From Rubrivivax sp. (lineage in GTDB: Bacteria > Pseudomonadota > Gammaproteobacteria > Burkholderiales > Burkholderiaceae_C): a stretch of 51,483 bases of DNA. A model generated the notes under the pieces. That model searched no databases. It worked only from the letters and a program-made list of their open reading frames with translations, and was not told where the DNA came from. Shown here piece after piece: positions 42,333 through 51,483 of the stretch (position 1 is its first letter; every line of letters begins with the position of its first letter). The stretch covers positions 1-51,483 of the forward strand of contig JAIYDH010000173.1 of NCBI GenBank assembly GCA_027487585.1, written 5' to 3'. A program made the translations under genes and the position numbers.

Positions 42333-43500
42333 AGATGGGCATGTACATCATCACCACCAAAGCGCCCACAAACACCGCAACAAGCAGCAGGAGCAGCGGC
42401 TCGACGATGCGTGTGGCCCTTTCCACCAACGTGCTGAATTGCTGTGTATGCCGCTGGGCCACAACCTGCAGCACCTGGTCGAACGCGCCGCTGCGCTCAC
42501 CCACCGCCAGCAACCGCTCACTGGTTGCGTCGGTGAGGCCCGCATCTGCAAACGCGACGGAAGCCGCACGACCATTGGCGATGTGCACCCGCGTCGCGTC
42601 CAGGGCGTTTGTCCACCTCAGTCCCAGCCTCATCCCCAAAGCGATGTGGATCGACTCGTCCAGGCTGTAGCCCCCGCGGATGAGCAGGGCCAACGCCTGG
42701 TAGAGCTGCGCGAGCCGGAAGTGGGACCACACCCGAGCGACGGGCCCAAGCTCCTCCAGCAACCAAGCACCCAGCCTGCGACCACCGCCCGAGCGGCCCC
42801 AGATCCAAGCCACTGCCCCGAAACCAAGGAGGCCCAACAACACCCATATCCCGTGGTCCCGCAGCAGGGCTGACAGCTTGAGCACGAACTCCGTGGCCGG
42901 GCTCATCTGCTGCGGCAGGCCACCGTACATGCGCGAAAACCGTGGTATCACGTACAGCAGCAGGAAGAGCGAAACGACCATACCCACCGCCACCACCATG
43001 GCGGGGTACAGCGCCGCGCTGGTGGCCTGGCGCCGTAACCTGGCCAGTGTTTCGTGGTAACTCTGGTACTCGGCCAGAGCATCCGGCAGCCGGCTCGAGC
43101 GCTCGCTGGCCGCGACCCCGGCAATCAGCACATCCGGAAAGACATCAGCGCTGCGCAGCGCGTCCGACAGTGCAGCCCCTTGCCGAAGGCGGCCCATCAG
43201 CCTCTGGTGAATCTCGCGTCGGTGGTCGGCTTCGCCGCCGGCGGCCAGCGTCTCGATGGCTTCGACCACGGTCATGCCAGCCCGCAGCAAGGTCTCGAGT
43301 TCCTTGCACCACCACGCCACATCGAAATCACGACGCCGCGTCCAAGCTTGTCGGGCGTTACCGGCAACAGGCTCGATGCTGAGCACCACGCTGCCCGAGC
43401 GCTGCAACTGCCGGCTCACATCCGTCGCGTTGGTGCCGCTCAGGCGATCGTCCCGAACGGAGTCCGAACCTGCTGGTACGTGGCGGACCGCGAACTCCAT
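42298..43500 (-). CDS. gspF: Type II secretion inner-membrane protein GspF
   Basis: DVAWWCKELETLLRAGMTVVEAIETLA...; LLAVGERSGAFDQVLQVVAQ...EPLLLLLVAVFVGALVVMMYMPIFDMAGGL. Confidence 0.9.
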   Translation of the reverse strand: MEFAVRHVPAGSDSVRDDRLSGTNATDVSRQLQRSGSVVLSIEPVAGNARQAWTRRRDFDVAWWCKELETLLRAGMTVVEAIETLAAGGEADHRREIHQRLMGRLRQGAALSDALRSADVFPDVLIAGVAASERSSRLPDALAEYQSYHETLARLRRQATSAALYPAMVVAVGMVVSLFLLLYVIPRFSRMYGGLPQQMSPATEFVLKLSALLRDHGIWVLLGLLGFGAVAWIWGRSGGGRRLGAWLLEELGPVARVWSHFRLAQLYQALALLIRGGYSLDESIHIALGMRLGLRWTNALDATRVHIANGRAASVAFADAGLTDATSERLLAVGERSGAFDQVLQVVAQRHTQQFSTLVERATRIVEPLLLLLVAVFVGALVVMMYMPIFDMAGGLGGSR

Positions 43501-43503
43501 GGG

Positions 43504-43971
43504 CTACTTCACGATGTCCGCGTCGTCGCCATTGCCGCCCGGGCTGCGGTCGCGCCCGAGGCTCAGCACCTCGTACTCGCGGCCATTGCTGCCCGGGCTG
43601 CGGTACTGGTAGGCACTGCCCCATGGATCGAGCGGCACCTCACCCTGAAGGTACGGCCCGCGCCATCGGCCGTCGCCTTGGGGCGCCGTGATCAGCGCGC
43701 GCAGGCCCTGAGCCTCGGTCGGGAAGCGGCCGACATCGATGCGATAGCTCTGAAGCGCCTTGTCGAGGGCGTCCAGTTGAGCACGGGTGGCCGTGACTTC
43801 TGACTTGGACACCTGTCCCAGAAACCGCGGTGCCACGACCGCGGTAAGCAGCCCGATGATCAGAATGACCACGAGCAGCTCAATCAACGTGAAGCCTTCC
43901 TTGCCTGAGGGGCTGGCTGGCGACCAAAGGGTTGCCCCAGGCTGTCGAACGGTTGCGGCGCGGGGCTTCAT
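43504..43971 (-). CDS. gspG: Major pseudopilin GspG
   Basis: KEGFTLIELLVVILIIGLLTAVVAPRFLGQVSKSEVTATRAQLDALDKALQSYRIDVGRFPTEAQGLRAL. Confidence 0.93.
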   Translation of the reverse strand: MKPRAATVRQPGATLWSPASPSGKEGFTLIELLVVILIIGLLTAVVAPRFLGQVSKSEVTATRAQLDALDKALQSYRIDVGRFPTEAQGLRALITAPQGDGRWRGPYLQGEVPLDPWGSAYQYRSPGSNGREYEVLSLGRDRSPGGNGDDADIVK

Positions 43972-44492
43972 GGCGTGGTGGCACTCATGCGAGGCGCTGT
44001 GATCAAGAGCTCTCTGGGTCCGAAGATCCAGTCCGAATAACGGTTAGCAGGCGGCAGGCTCACAGGGCCCCTCTCGAGCCCTACCATCGCCATCGGCTGG
44101 CGCTGATCCTGACTGTAGACGCCGATGATGGCGCCTCGCGCGTCTCGCACCAGCCCCCAGGGCCGTCCGGGCAGTAACGGATCGGGTAACAGGCGGCGCA
44201 AATGCCGCCGCGTGCCCACAAAGCGCGTGTCCAGCAGCAGATCTTCCAAGCGCGATGGGTAGGCTCCGTCGCCTCCTGGCGACTCGCGCCGCGCCTCGGC
44301 CAGTGCCTGCGCGTAGAGCTCTCCAACACGCAGCAGTTCCTGTTCTCGATCTCGCCTGACGGCCTCTTCCCATAGCGGCCCGATCTTGGCCAGGCCCAGC
44401 CCCAGCACGGCCACCACCACCAGCAGAACCGGGTACGTGAACCCGTTGCTCCTAAAGGGCCGAGGCGTCGTCGAGCGTTCACCACGCTGCAT
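43968..44492 (-). CDS. Pseudopilin-like protein
   Basis: MQRGERSTTPRPFRSNGFTYPVLLVVVAVLGLGLAKIGPLW...: divergent prepilin-like N-terminus. Confidence 0.7.
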   Translation of the reverse strand: MQRGERSTTPRPFRSNGFTYPVLLVVVAVLGLGLAKIGPLWEEAVRRDREQELLRVGELYAQALAEARRESPGGDGAYPSRLEDLLLDTRFVGTRRHLRRLLPDPLLPGRPWGLVRDARGAIIGVYSQDQRQPMAMVGLERGPVSLPPANRYSDWIFGPRELLITAPRMSATTP

Positions 44493-44880
44493 AGGGCTCT
44501 CCGCCTCGGGCCACACCCGGTGCGCCGCTGCGCACATCCGCCACGCCGGAGCCGCCGCCAGTGCGTGCGACCAGCACCCAACTGTCCCGGCGCTCAGTGA
44601 TCGGGTCCACCGGCACCTCTCTCAAGTAGCGTTGTTCGACCAGCTCCTGCAGCGTGGCCGGATCCCGCCCGCGGTCGGCACGGAACTTCTCGATGGCATC
44701 GCGCAGGCCTGTGAGGTTGTGGCGGAGCACAGTTTCTCGGGTGCGATCGACGTGCTCCAGGTATCGGGGCGCTGCGAGTGCCAGCAACAAGCCAATGGCA
44801 GCCATCACCACCAGCAGTTCGATCAGCGTGAAGCCCGCGGTCCTGTGGCCGGCCGTCGATGGGCTTGCGATGCGAGACAC
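44479..44880 (-). CDS. Pseudopilin (GspG-like)
   Basis: TAGFTLIELLVVMAAIGLLLALAAPRYLEHVDR. Confidence 0.85.
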   Translation of the reverse strand: MSRIASPSTAGHRTAGFTLIELLVVMAAIGLLLALAAPRYLEHVDRTRETVLRHNLTGLRDAIEKFRADRGRDPATLQELVEQRYLREVPVDPITERRDSWVLVARTGGGSGVADVRSGAPGVARGGEPYAAW

Positions 44881-44883
44881 GTC

Positions 44884-45366
44884 TCACCACTCCTTGAGTG
44901 GAATGCCATTCAGGCCCATGCGTTCGGACCGCGACGCCACGTCGTACACGTCGGCCCCAGGCCGCGGCGCGTCGGGTGGTGACTCGTGGCTGCGCAGTGC
45001 CCACGTCAGCTCGGCAGGGATCCCGGGTTCGGCGAAGGGGTCACGCGGCACCCGTCGCAGAAAGTGCTTCACCTGCCCACGCGAGCTCAAGCTGCTCTCG
45101 ACCAAAGCGCGCAAGCTGGGCGGATAGCCTGACTCGTTGGCTGGCGGCGGAATCTCACCCGTCTTGACCGCTGCGCGGTAGGCGTCAATGGCGCTGCGAA
45201 TCTCCTGCAGCGCTGCACGCAACTCCCGCTCGCGATCGCGCTGCACATTCAGCTCAGCCAAGGGCAGCAACAGGCTGGCCAACAGGCCCAGAACGGCCAC
45301 GACGACCATCAGCTCGATGAGCGTGAACCCTTTGCTCAACTGCACAGAGCCACGTGCGACCGTCAT
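44884..45366 (-). CDS. Pseudopilin
   Basis: SKGFTLIELMVVVAVLGLLASLLLPLAELNVQRDRERELRAALQEIRSAIDAYR. Confidence 0.85.
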   Translation of the reverse strand: MTVARGSVQLSKGFTLIELMVVVAVLGLLASLLLPLAELNVQRDRERELRAALQEIRSAIDAYRAAVKTGEIPPPANESGYPPSLRALVESSLSSRGQVKHFLRRVPRDPFAEPGIPAELTWALRSHESPPDAPRPGADVYDVASRSERMGLNGIPLKEW

Positions 45367-45370
45367 GCCT

Positions 45371-47665
45371 TCACTCGCGGACGAAGATGTTCAAAGGGGC
45401 CGGAACAAGAAAACTCGGTACCGGCCCGCCCAGGACCACGGGCGCCATCGAGGCCACCGCCAGCTCGGCGGCGCCGGCCTTGCGCGCCTTCAGCTTGAGG
45501 CGCAGCACGGTGGCCCGGCCACGAGCAGGCTCGGCCTGGTTGCGAAGGATGCCCACTTGCAGGCCGCCCGCCTCCTTGGCCTGCGTAAAGCTGGTGGGCT
45601 GGCCATCCCTGCGGAAGTACTCACCCTCCTCAACGGCCAGCACCTCGATGTTCTCAGCCGGCAAGCGCAGTTGCATGGGCAGCCCGCGCAGGCCGGCGCT
45701 CGAGTCCAGCTCCAGCAGCGCTTCAAAGGTCTCGCCGACGCGGACGGACGAAGGACCTTGCCACCGCGCTGTCAGGCGCGGCGCACTGTCCGCCGCCGGC
45801 GACGCAACCGGGCCCGCGTTCCACGTCGCCATAGGGGCAGAGCCCAGCCTATCGCCTGTGTTGCCGGCTGATGGCGGCGCCCCGTCTGTGGGCGGCAATT
45901 GGGCACCCCAGGGCCGCAGCCGCGTTGCGGCCTCGGTACCCACCCACAACTCGGTCTCGCTGGCGTCGGGCTTGCGCACGTTGCGGATGATGCGCGGCGT
46001 GATGGCCAACACAAGCTCGGTGCGCTGCGTTTCGTCGCGCTGCGATGAGAACAGCCGCCCTGCAACAGGCAGGTCACCCAGCCCCGGCACCCGATTGGAG
46101 TTGGTGCGTTCCTCGCGACTGATCAAACCCGCCAGCAGCTGCGTTTCGCCGTCACGCAGCCGCAGCGCGGTACTGGTGTTGCGGGTGCCCACCTGAAAGG
46201 CCAACGAGCCCGAACTCGTGCGCACCTCACGGCCCAGGGAACTGACTTCCAGGTTCACGCGGATACCCACCTCATCGTCGGCATACACGGTGGGTTCGAT
46301 CGCCAGCTTGAGCCCCACGTCCAGATAGTTCACGCTGTCAGACACGAACCCGCCCTGCCCTGTGGTGGCGGTAACGATGGGCACCTTGTCGCCAATCAAG
46401 ACACTGGCCTTCTCGCGGTTGCGTGCGCGGATCCTGGGATTGGCCAGTGTGTTGAAGTCACCCACCTCGCGCCGCAGCGAAAGCAGCAAGCCCGCCACGC
46501 TGACGCCGACCCGGTCTTCACCAATGCCACGCAGGTTGCCCAAGGTGAGGCCAGCCGCTCCGGCAGGGGGCAACGGCGTCAGGCCGATGGTGTCGGGAAA
46601 GCGGATGCCCAGGTCGGTGAGCCGGCTGCTCCGAACCTCAATCACCTCCAGCTCCAGCAGCACCTCGGGCTCCTGGGTGTCGTAAAGCGCAATCAGTCTC
46701 TCTGCCAACTCGATGGTGTCGGCACTCTCGCGCAAGGCCAGCATGTTGGCGCGCTCGTCCACGAAGGGGTCGCGCAGACGCAGCATCGATCGCAAGAACG
46801 CGGCTGCGCCCTTGGCGTCTGCGCTGGCCAGGTAGAACACGCGCAGCACCTGCTCCTGGTGCTCGCGCTGCTTCTCAGGCGTGTTGGGATAGATCAGCAC
46901 CGTCTGTGGGTCTATCACCTTGGTGGCCAGACGGTGCGTGGCAGCCAGCAGGTCGATGGCGTCCTGGACTCGGATGGAGCGCAGATTGGTCGTCACGCGA
47001 ATATCGGTGGCAACGTCCTTGTCGAAGATGAAGTTGACGCCGCTGTGGCGGGTGACAAGCTCCAGAACCTGCCGAAGGTTGGCATCGCGGAAGTCCAGAC
47101 TGATGGGCCGCGACTCGGCCAGGCGGCCTACGCCGGCAGCATGGCGCGCCTGCCTGCGCTTGAGTTCCAGCTGGCGCTGCAGCGCCAACAAGTCGGGCTG
47201 ACGCGGGTTGTCGCGGAGCGCCTGGGTCACTTGGCGCGTGGCCTCATCCACCTTGCCCGCGGCAACCAACATCTCGGCCTCGGCCAGCGCTGACCGCTGC
47301 CGCCGCTCGACATCCAGCTCCTGCAGCAGCTCGAGCACGCGTCGACCGGTGGTGTCAAAGGCCCTGGCGCGTTGCAACACGGCGACCGCATCGTCCAGCC
47401 TTCCGGCTGCACGCGCGGTGGTGGCTTCGACCAGCAGCCGGGCCAAGGCCTCATTGCGGGCGGAAAGCAGCCCGGAACGCAAGCTTGCGCTCTCAGGGTG
47501 CCGGGCCAAGCCCTCCTGCAGGACGGCTGCTGCGTTTTCGTACCGCCCGTCTCGCAGCAGGGCCTGCGCCTCGTCTCGGACCCGTTGCTGTTGGGCACAG
47601 CCCGTGGCCCACAACAAAGCACCTACAGCGAAGCCATAGCGCCAACGCGACGAGCACAGGCTCAC
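45371..47665 (-). CDS. gspD: GspD-like secretin with N-terminal TPR lipoprotein region and C-terminal cohesin-like domain
   Basis: ATGCAQQQRVRDEAQALLRDGRYENAAAVLQEGLARHP; secretin core VGVSVAGLLLSLRREVGDFNTLANPRIRARNREKASVLIGDKVPIV...ELVLAITPRII; C-term VRVGETFEALLELDSSAGLRGLPMQLRL. Confidence 0.88.
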   Translation of the reverse strand: MSLCSSRWRYGFAVGALLWATGCAQQQRVRDEAQALLRDGRYENAAAVLQEGLARHPESASLRSGLLSARNEALARLLVEATTARAAGRLDDAVAVLQRARAFDTTGRRVLELLQELDVERRQRSALAEAEMLVAAGKVDEATRQVTQALRDNPRQPDLLALQRQLELKRRQARHAAGVGRLAESRPISLDFRDANLRQVLELVTRHSGVNFIFDKDVATDIRVTTNLRSIRVQDAIDLLAATHRLATKVIDPQTVLIYPNTPEKQREHQEQVLRVFYLASADAKGAAAFLRSMLRLRDPFVDERANMLALRESADTIELAERLIALYDTQEPEVLLELEVIEVRSSRLTDLGIRFPDTIGLTPLPPAGAAGLTLGNLRGIGEDRVGVSVAGLLLSLRREVGDFNTLANPRIRARNREKASVLIGDKVPIVTATTGQGGFVSDSVNYLDVGLKLAIEPTVYADDEVGIRVNLEVSSLGREVRTSSGSLAFQVGTRNTSTALRLRDGETQLLAGLISREERTNSNRVPGLGDLPVAGRLFSSQRDETQRTELVLAITPRIIRNVRKPDASETELWVGTEAATRLRPWGAQLPPTDGAPPSAGNTGDRLGSAPMATWNAGPVASPAADSAPRLTARWQGPSSVRVGETFEALLELDSSAGLRGLPMQLRLPAENIEVLAVEEGEYFRRDGQPTSFTQAKEAGGLQVGILRNQAEPARGRATVLRLKLKARKAGAAELAVASMAPVVLGGPVPSFLVPAPLNIFVRE

Positions 47666-48258
47666 CTCGAAGGCTCCGAGGCTGAAGGAATCTCGACCGT
47701 GGCGCTCGCCGCGGTTGCAGCCATCACCAGCCTCACACGACCCGGCTCCAGTGCGGCCACCTCCCAGCCGCTGGGCAGGCGTGTTCCAGCCTGCGCAGTT
47801 GAGGTGGCGCCGCCGTCGTCCAGCAGCACCAGAAGCTCGCCTTGCGGCGTACGCAACTGCCCCAGGTACCGGGGCACGGAAGGTTGAACCAACGGGGGCT
47901 GAATCATCGGCATGGGGGCAGCCGCCACAGTCTGCCCCAAAGGTGGCATAACAACCGCCCGTGGCAACCCTTCTGTCCGCGCTGGTGGCGAGGCAAACGG
48001 GTCGCGGAGGGCGGGCTCGAACTCGGGGTGCCCCATCGGCTGAGCTGCACGCTCAGGGGGTCTGAACGACTCGGGACCTCTGGACTGCCCCACGGTGGCA
48101 ACCGTTGCACCCGAGGCTTGGCTGCCCAGACCAGCAAGCCGCGCACTGGCCTGAACCGTTTTAATCGGCTTGACTGGCACCAACCACGCCCAGGCCGAGG
48201 CCAGCAAAACGACGGCAAGGCACCAGGCAATGACGGGCCGGACGCGCGCTGTTCTCAT
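47662..48258 (-). CDS. PilP/GspC-like protein
   Basis: MRTARVRPVIAWCLAVVLLASAWAW...VPRYLGQLRTPQGELLVLLDDGGATSTAQAGTRLPSGWEVAALEPGRVRLV. Confidence 0.6.
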   Translation of the reverse strand: MRTARVRPVIAWCLAVVLLASAWAWLVPVKPIKTVQASARLAGLGSQASGATVATVGQSRGPESFRPPERAAQPMGHPEFEPALRDPFASPPARTEGLPRAVVMPPLGQTVAAAPMPMIQPPLVQPSVPRYLGQLRTPQGELLVLLDDGGATSTAQAGTRLPSGWEVAALEPGRVRLVMAATAASATVEIPSASEPSR

Positions 48259-48839
48259 CACGGACCAGGCGCAAGGGGCCGCGACCACACGGTCACGGTG
48301 CCAGACCACTCGAGCACAGGCGCCACGCCAGGCGCGGAGTCAGGCCGTTGCAGGCGCAGCTGGGAAATCGTCGCCGCGGGCAAGCGTGCGCTCCACTCGG
48401 CCATCCAGCGCTTGAGATCGGCGTATCCGCCTTCTGCAACCACCGCGAGCTGCAGCCGGCCGAGTTCGGCGGTGCTCGGAGGCACCTGCGTGATCTCGAT
48501 GCGACGAATGACCACGCGGGCCGGGCGGGCGGCTTGCTCCATGCGCTGCACCACCTGGTCGGCCTCAGCATGCACGGGTAGGGCCAGTACGGCGTGCTGC
48601 GGCGCCGAAGCCGACGGGGCTTGAACCTCGGGAACGTTCAGCCTCGTCCATTCAAGCCGCACAGCGGCTGCCTGGGTCGTTGCCCCTTGCGCCATAGCCA
48701 GAGTGCGCCAAGCTTGAATCCCGAAGCCCAACGCCAGCAAAGCAAGGGACACGGCAACAGCGCTAGCCCAGACGAAGCGCGCCCGGGCGTCACGCGCAAA
48801 GGTGTGGGCGAGAACTTGGTGAAAACCAGAAGAAAACAC
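48258..48839 (-). CDS. PilO/GspM-like protein
   Basis: N-term TM then coiled-coil; YADLKRWMAEWSARLPAATISQLRLQRP. Confidence 0.6.
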   Translation of the reverse strand: MFSSGFHQVLAHTFARDARARFVWASAVAVSLALLALGFGIQAWRTLAMAQGATTQAAAVRLEWTRLNVPEVQAPSASAPQHAVLALPVHAEADQVVQRMEQAARPARVVIRRIEITQVPPSTAELGRLQLAVVAEGGYADLKRWMAEWSARLPAATISQLRLQRPDSAPGVAPVLEWSGTVTVWSRPLAPGP

Positions 48840-48929
48840 GTCGTTGAATCTCAGCTGACGCGGGATGTTAGTGCCTGAGTTGGCGGCAACCCATGTCCAT
48901 GCCTTGGTGACGAAGCCATCCGCTCCGAA

Positions 48930-49353
48930 TCAGCCCATGGAACAGGGGGCCAAGCGCCCCACGCCACGGGCGAAACGCCAACCGGCGTCGTCCAGGTCAC
49001 CCAATTCGTCACCCAGAAAGAACTACTGGTCGAGCGCGTCATCCCACAGCCGCGAGGCCAGGCCGGTGGCACATCAGGCCATGGCTCCGGTTGAGGCGCT
49101 GGCTGCAAACCCCGTTGCTGTGCCGCATCAGCGGCGACAGTCTGGCCGAGCGCGTGTGCAGCACGACGTGGTAGCGGTTACCCATCAGATAACAGGCCAC
49201 GTCCTCGGTATCGAAGCGGTCCTGGCCCTGATCCAAGACCGCAAGAAGGCCGCACTGGTCTTGGTGGTCGACGAGGATTCGTTCGCGCCAGTCGCCACCA
49301 GAGGTGACGTGGTGAGCAGCGCCAGGGAACTCGATGCGCAAAGGGCGGGACAT
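48930..49353 (-). pseudogene. REP-associated Y1-type transposase remnant
   Basis: MSRPLRIEFPGAAHHVTSGGDWRERILVDHQDQCGLLAVL...CYLMGNRYHVVLHTRSARLSPLMRHSNGVCSQRLNRSHG then breaks. Confidence 0.7.
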
Positions 49354-49483
49354 GGGAGGGCACCAGCTGTCTTGCAAATCGGTGGCCAAACTGGGCAACG
49401 GGTGCTGCGGCGGGTCTGGTGACAATGCTGTTCCGTTAGCCGATTTTGTCCATATTCGGCCATGCGCAACCGCTAGAGCAGCC

Positions 49484-49646
49484 ATGGCCAGTACGAAGGC
49501 GACATTGGGTTCAGGGGCGCGACTGGCGGACTACTTGTGTGCGAGTCTGCTGGTCCGGGTGTTCCCTGCCGAACGAGTGCACGAAGCGCTGGACGCGCAC
49601 GGCGTGAACGCGCAGCGCATCCGTCGGTTTCCCGCCGCGGCGGGGG
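49484..49646 (+). pseudogene. N-terminal fragment of IS4-family transposase, cut by IS66
   Basis: MASTKATLGSGARLADYLCASLLVRVFPAERVHEALDAHGVNAQRIRRFPAAAG, then IS66 terminus. Confidence 0.65.
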
Positions 49647-50800
49647 GTAAGCGCGCGGGCAACACACCCCGCGAGCTCGAGGCGTATCAGCGCGATGCGC
49701 CCGGCTGCCAACGATGCGGCGGCAAGTCCTCGATCTGTTCCGCCGGCTGCGTCGGCAGCCGGGTCAGCACATCCTTGATGTAGTTGTACGGGTCCAGCCC
49801 GTTGAGCCGTGCCGACTGCAGCAGCCTCATCACCGCCGCTGCTCGCTGGCCGGCGCGCAGCGATCCTGCGAACAGCCAGTTCGACCTGCCGATAGCAAAC
49901 GGACGGATCTGGTTCTCAACCCAGTTGTTGTCCGCGGGCAGTTCGCCGTTGTCGATGAAGCGTGTCAACGCCTTCCACCTTTTCAAGCTGTAGTTGATGG
50001 CCTTGGCCGTGGCCGATCCCTCGGGCACCAGCTTGCGTTGCTGCTCCAGCCATTGACGCAGGGCGTCGGCGAATTTGGCCGAACGCTGCTGGCGTATTCG
50101 CCTTCGCGCATCGGGTTCGAGCTCTTGCACCTCGCGCTCGATGTCGTAGATCTCGCCGAAGAACTTCAACGCTTGTTCGCCGACCTGGCTGCCGTGGTTG
50201 ACGCACAGCTCGTGGAACTTCCTGCGTGCATGGGCCAGGCAGCCAACCTCCGTCACGCCCAGCTCGCGCAGGCTTTGTAGCCGCTGAAGTTGTCGCACAC
50301 AAGCTTGCCATGCCAGCCGTCCTTGCCAGCGTTCTTGTCCAGGCCCAGGAAGCCGCGAACATGCTGCCCGCCGCGGCCTTCGGCGAAGTCGAACACCACC
50401 GCCTGGAGCGCGTCGTAGGGGGTGGTGCAGTCGGTCCAGATGTAGGCCCGATGGGTCTTCTGGTTGCCCGGCTTGAGCATCGCCACCGGCGTCTCGTCGG
50501 CGTGCAGCACCGCGCTGTTGAGCATCACCGCCTTCAGGGCATTCACCAGCGGCTGCAACTGCACTCCGCACTGGCCCACCAAGCTGGCCAGCGTCGATCT
50601 CGGGAGGGCCAGGCCGGCGCGCCCGAAGATGTGTTCCTGGCGGTACAGCGGGAGGTGGTCCTGGTACTTGGCCACCAGCACCTGGGCCAGCAGGCCCGTG
50701 GTCGGGATGCCCTTGTCGATGATGTGCGCCGGTACCGGGGCCTGCACCAGGGTCTCGCACTTCGTGCAGACAGAGCCGGCCGCGCAAATCTGAACACGGC
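49647..50800 (-). pseudogene. IS66-family transposase (tnpC), frameshifted and 5'-truncated
   Basis: Terminus GTAAGCGCGCGGGC at 49647; LAPNW-like ...ADNNWVENQIRPFAIGRSNWLFAGS in one frame, HADETPVAMLKPGNQKTHRAYIW in another; frames switch at about 50255-50280. Confidence 0.85.
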
Positions 50801-50861
50801 CTAAAGTGGACTGGCTGCTCCGATGGGCGAGGATAGAGCCCGAGTCGACGGAGCGGAGAGC

Positions 50862-51167
50862 ATGAGCAGAAGACCCCGCCGCAACCACTCAGCGGCGTTC
50901 AAGGCCAAGGTGGCGATCGAGGCGTTGGCGGACGGCAAGACGATTGCCGAGATCGCGCAGAAGCACGACGTGCACCCCAAGCAGGTGACGGAGTGGCGGC
51001 GGCAACTCATCGAACGTGCCGCTGGTGCGTTTGGCGGCACTGTGACGCCTGAGGCACCGCCGGTTGACCTCAAGGCGTTGCACGCCAAGATCGGGCAGCT
51101 GACGCTGGAGAACGATTTTTTAGAGGGCGCGCTCACCAAGGCGGGATTGCTGAGCGCAAAGCGATGA
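50862..51167 (+). CDS. IS3-family transposase OrfA
   Basis: MSRRPRRNHSAAFKAKVAIEALADGKTIAEIAQKHDVHPKQVTEWRRQLIERAAGAF... Confidence 0.9.
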   Translation: MSRRPRRNHSAAFKAKVAIEALADGKTIAEIAQKHDVHPKQVTEWRRQLIERAAGAFGGTVTPEAPPVDLKALHAKIGQLTLENDFLEGALTKAGLLSAKR

Positions 51168-51367
51168 TCGACCGTGATGCAGAGCTGCCGATCAAGCGGC
51201 AGGCGCAGTTGGTGGGCATCAGCCGGGGCACGGTGTACTACAACCCCGAGCCGGTGAACGCGGCCGAGTTGGCCCTGATGCGCCGGATCGACGAGCTGCA
51301 CCTTGAACACCCGTTCGCCGGCAGCCGCATGCTGCGCGACTTCCTGAGGCTGCAAGGCATTGGGTGA
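51164..51367 (+). pseudogene. IS3-family OrfB, truncated after 67 aa
   Basis: MIDRDAELPIKRQAQLVGISRGTVYYNPEPVNAAELALMRRIDELHLEHPFAGSRMLRDFLRLQGIG*. Confidence 0.85.
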
Positions 51368-51483
51368 CCTTGCCCCCGAAGAACGTAGTTCTTGGCTGAT
51401 GATGAAATCAGAGACAGGAGCTACGAGATGAACGAGAAGCAAGTGCGTGGGAAGTACACGCAGGAGTTCAAGCTGGAGGCCGT
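51365..51483 (+). mobile_element. Start of a second IS3-type element inserted in OrfB (runs off window)
   Basis: TGACCTTGCCCCCGAAGAACG... then MNEKQVRGKYTQEFKLEAV. Confidence 0.7.

Noticed and set aside
1-51483. tRNA or rRNA genes
   Set aside because: No convincing cloverleaf or rRNA sequence recognised by eye; a tRNAscan run would be decisive.

Overview
The window is mostly a GC-rich transposable (Mu/BcepMu-like) prophage, about 1 to about 39.4 kb, whose left end lies outside the window. It abuts the 3' end of a host type II secretion / type IV pilus-like operon (about 39.5-48.8 kb, minus strand). After that comes a pile-up of degraded transposable elements (about 48.9-51.5 kb: REP-type Y1 transposase remnant, IS4 remnant, frameshifted IS66, truncated IS3, start of a second IS3). 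The phage has two divergent arms around an XRE repressor (24.5-25.0 kb). The rightward early arm carries a Ner-like protein, a MuA-like transposase, a MuB-like ATPase, DUF3164, HD, DUF2786, HNH, DUF5131, DUF1643, gp16-like and Mor-family genes. The leftward late arm carries amidase/holin, terminases, Rz/Rz1, portal, MuF, fused protease-capsid, tail tube, a frameshifted tail chaperone, tape measure and a lambda-J-like tip. A cargo/immunity island (14.9-17.9 kb) interrupts the late arm, with a lipoprotein, a C4-type antisense RNA plus Bro-N antirepressor, and a duplicated Cys4 protein. The main observations for follow-up are: (i) a canonical lambda-like -1 slippery site G GGA AAC joining the tail chaperone ORFs; (ii) an HNH endonuclease gene that appears to have invaded the 5' end of a DUF5131 gene and carries a recoded copy of the disrupted exon; (iii) two matching bipartite palindromic sites upstream of the two late operons; (iv) a C4-like RNA upstream of an antirepressor; (v) repeated GCGGTTTAAG and GTGCGACCTC motif families in phage intergenic DNA; (vi) about 220-aa tandem repeats in the tail tip protein. 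All assignments come from reading the sequence and recalled family knowledge; no database search was run.
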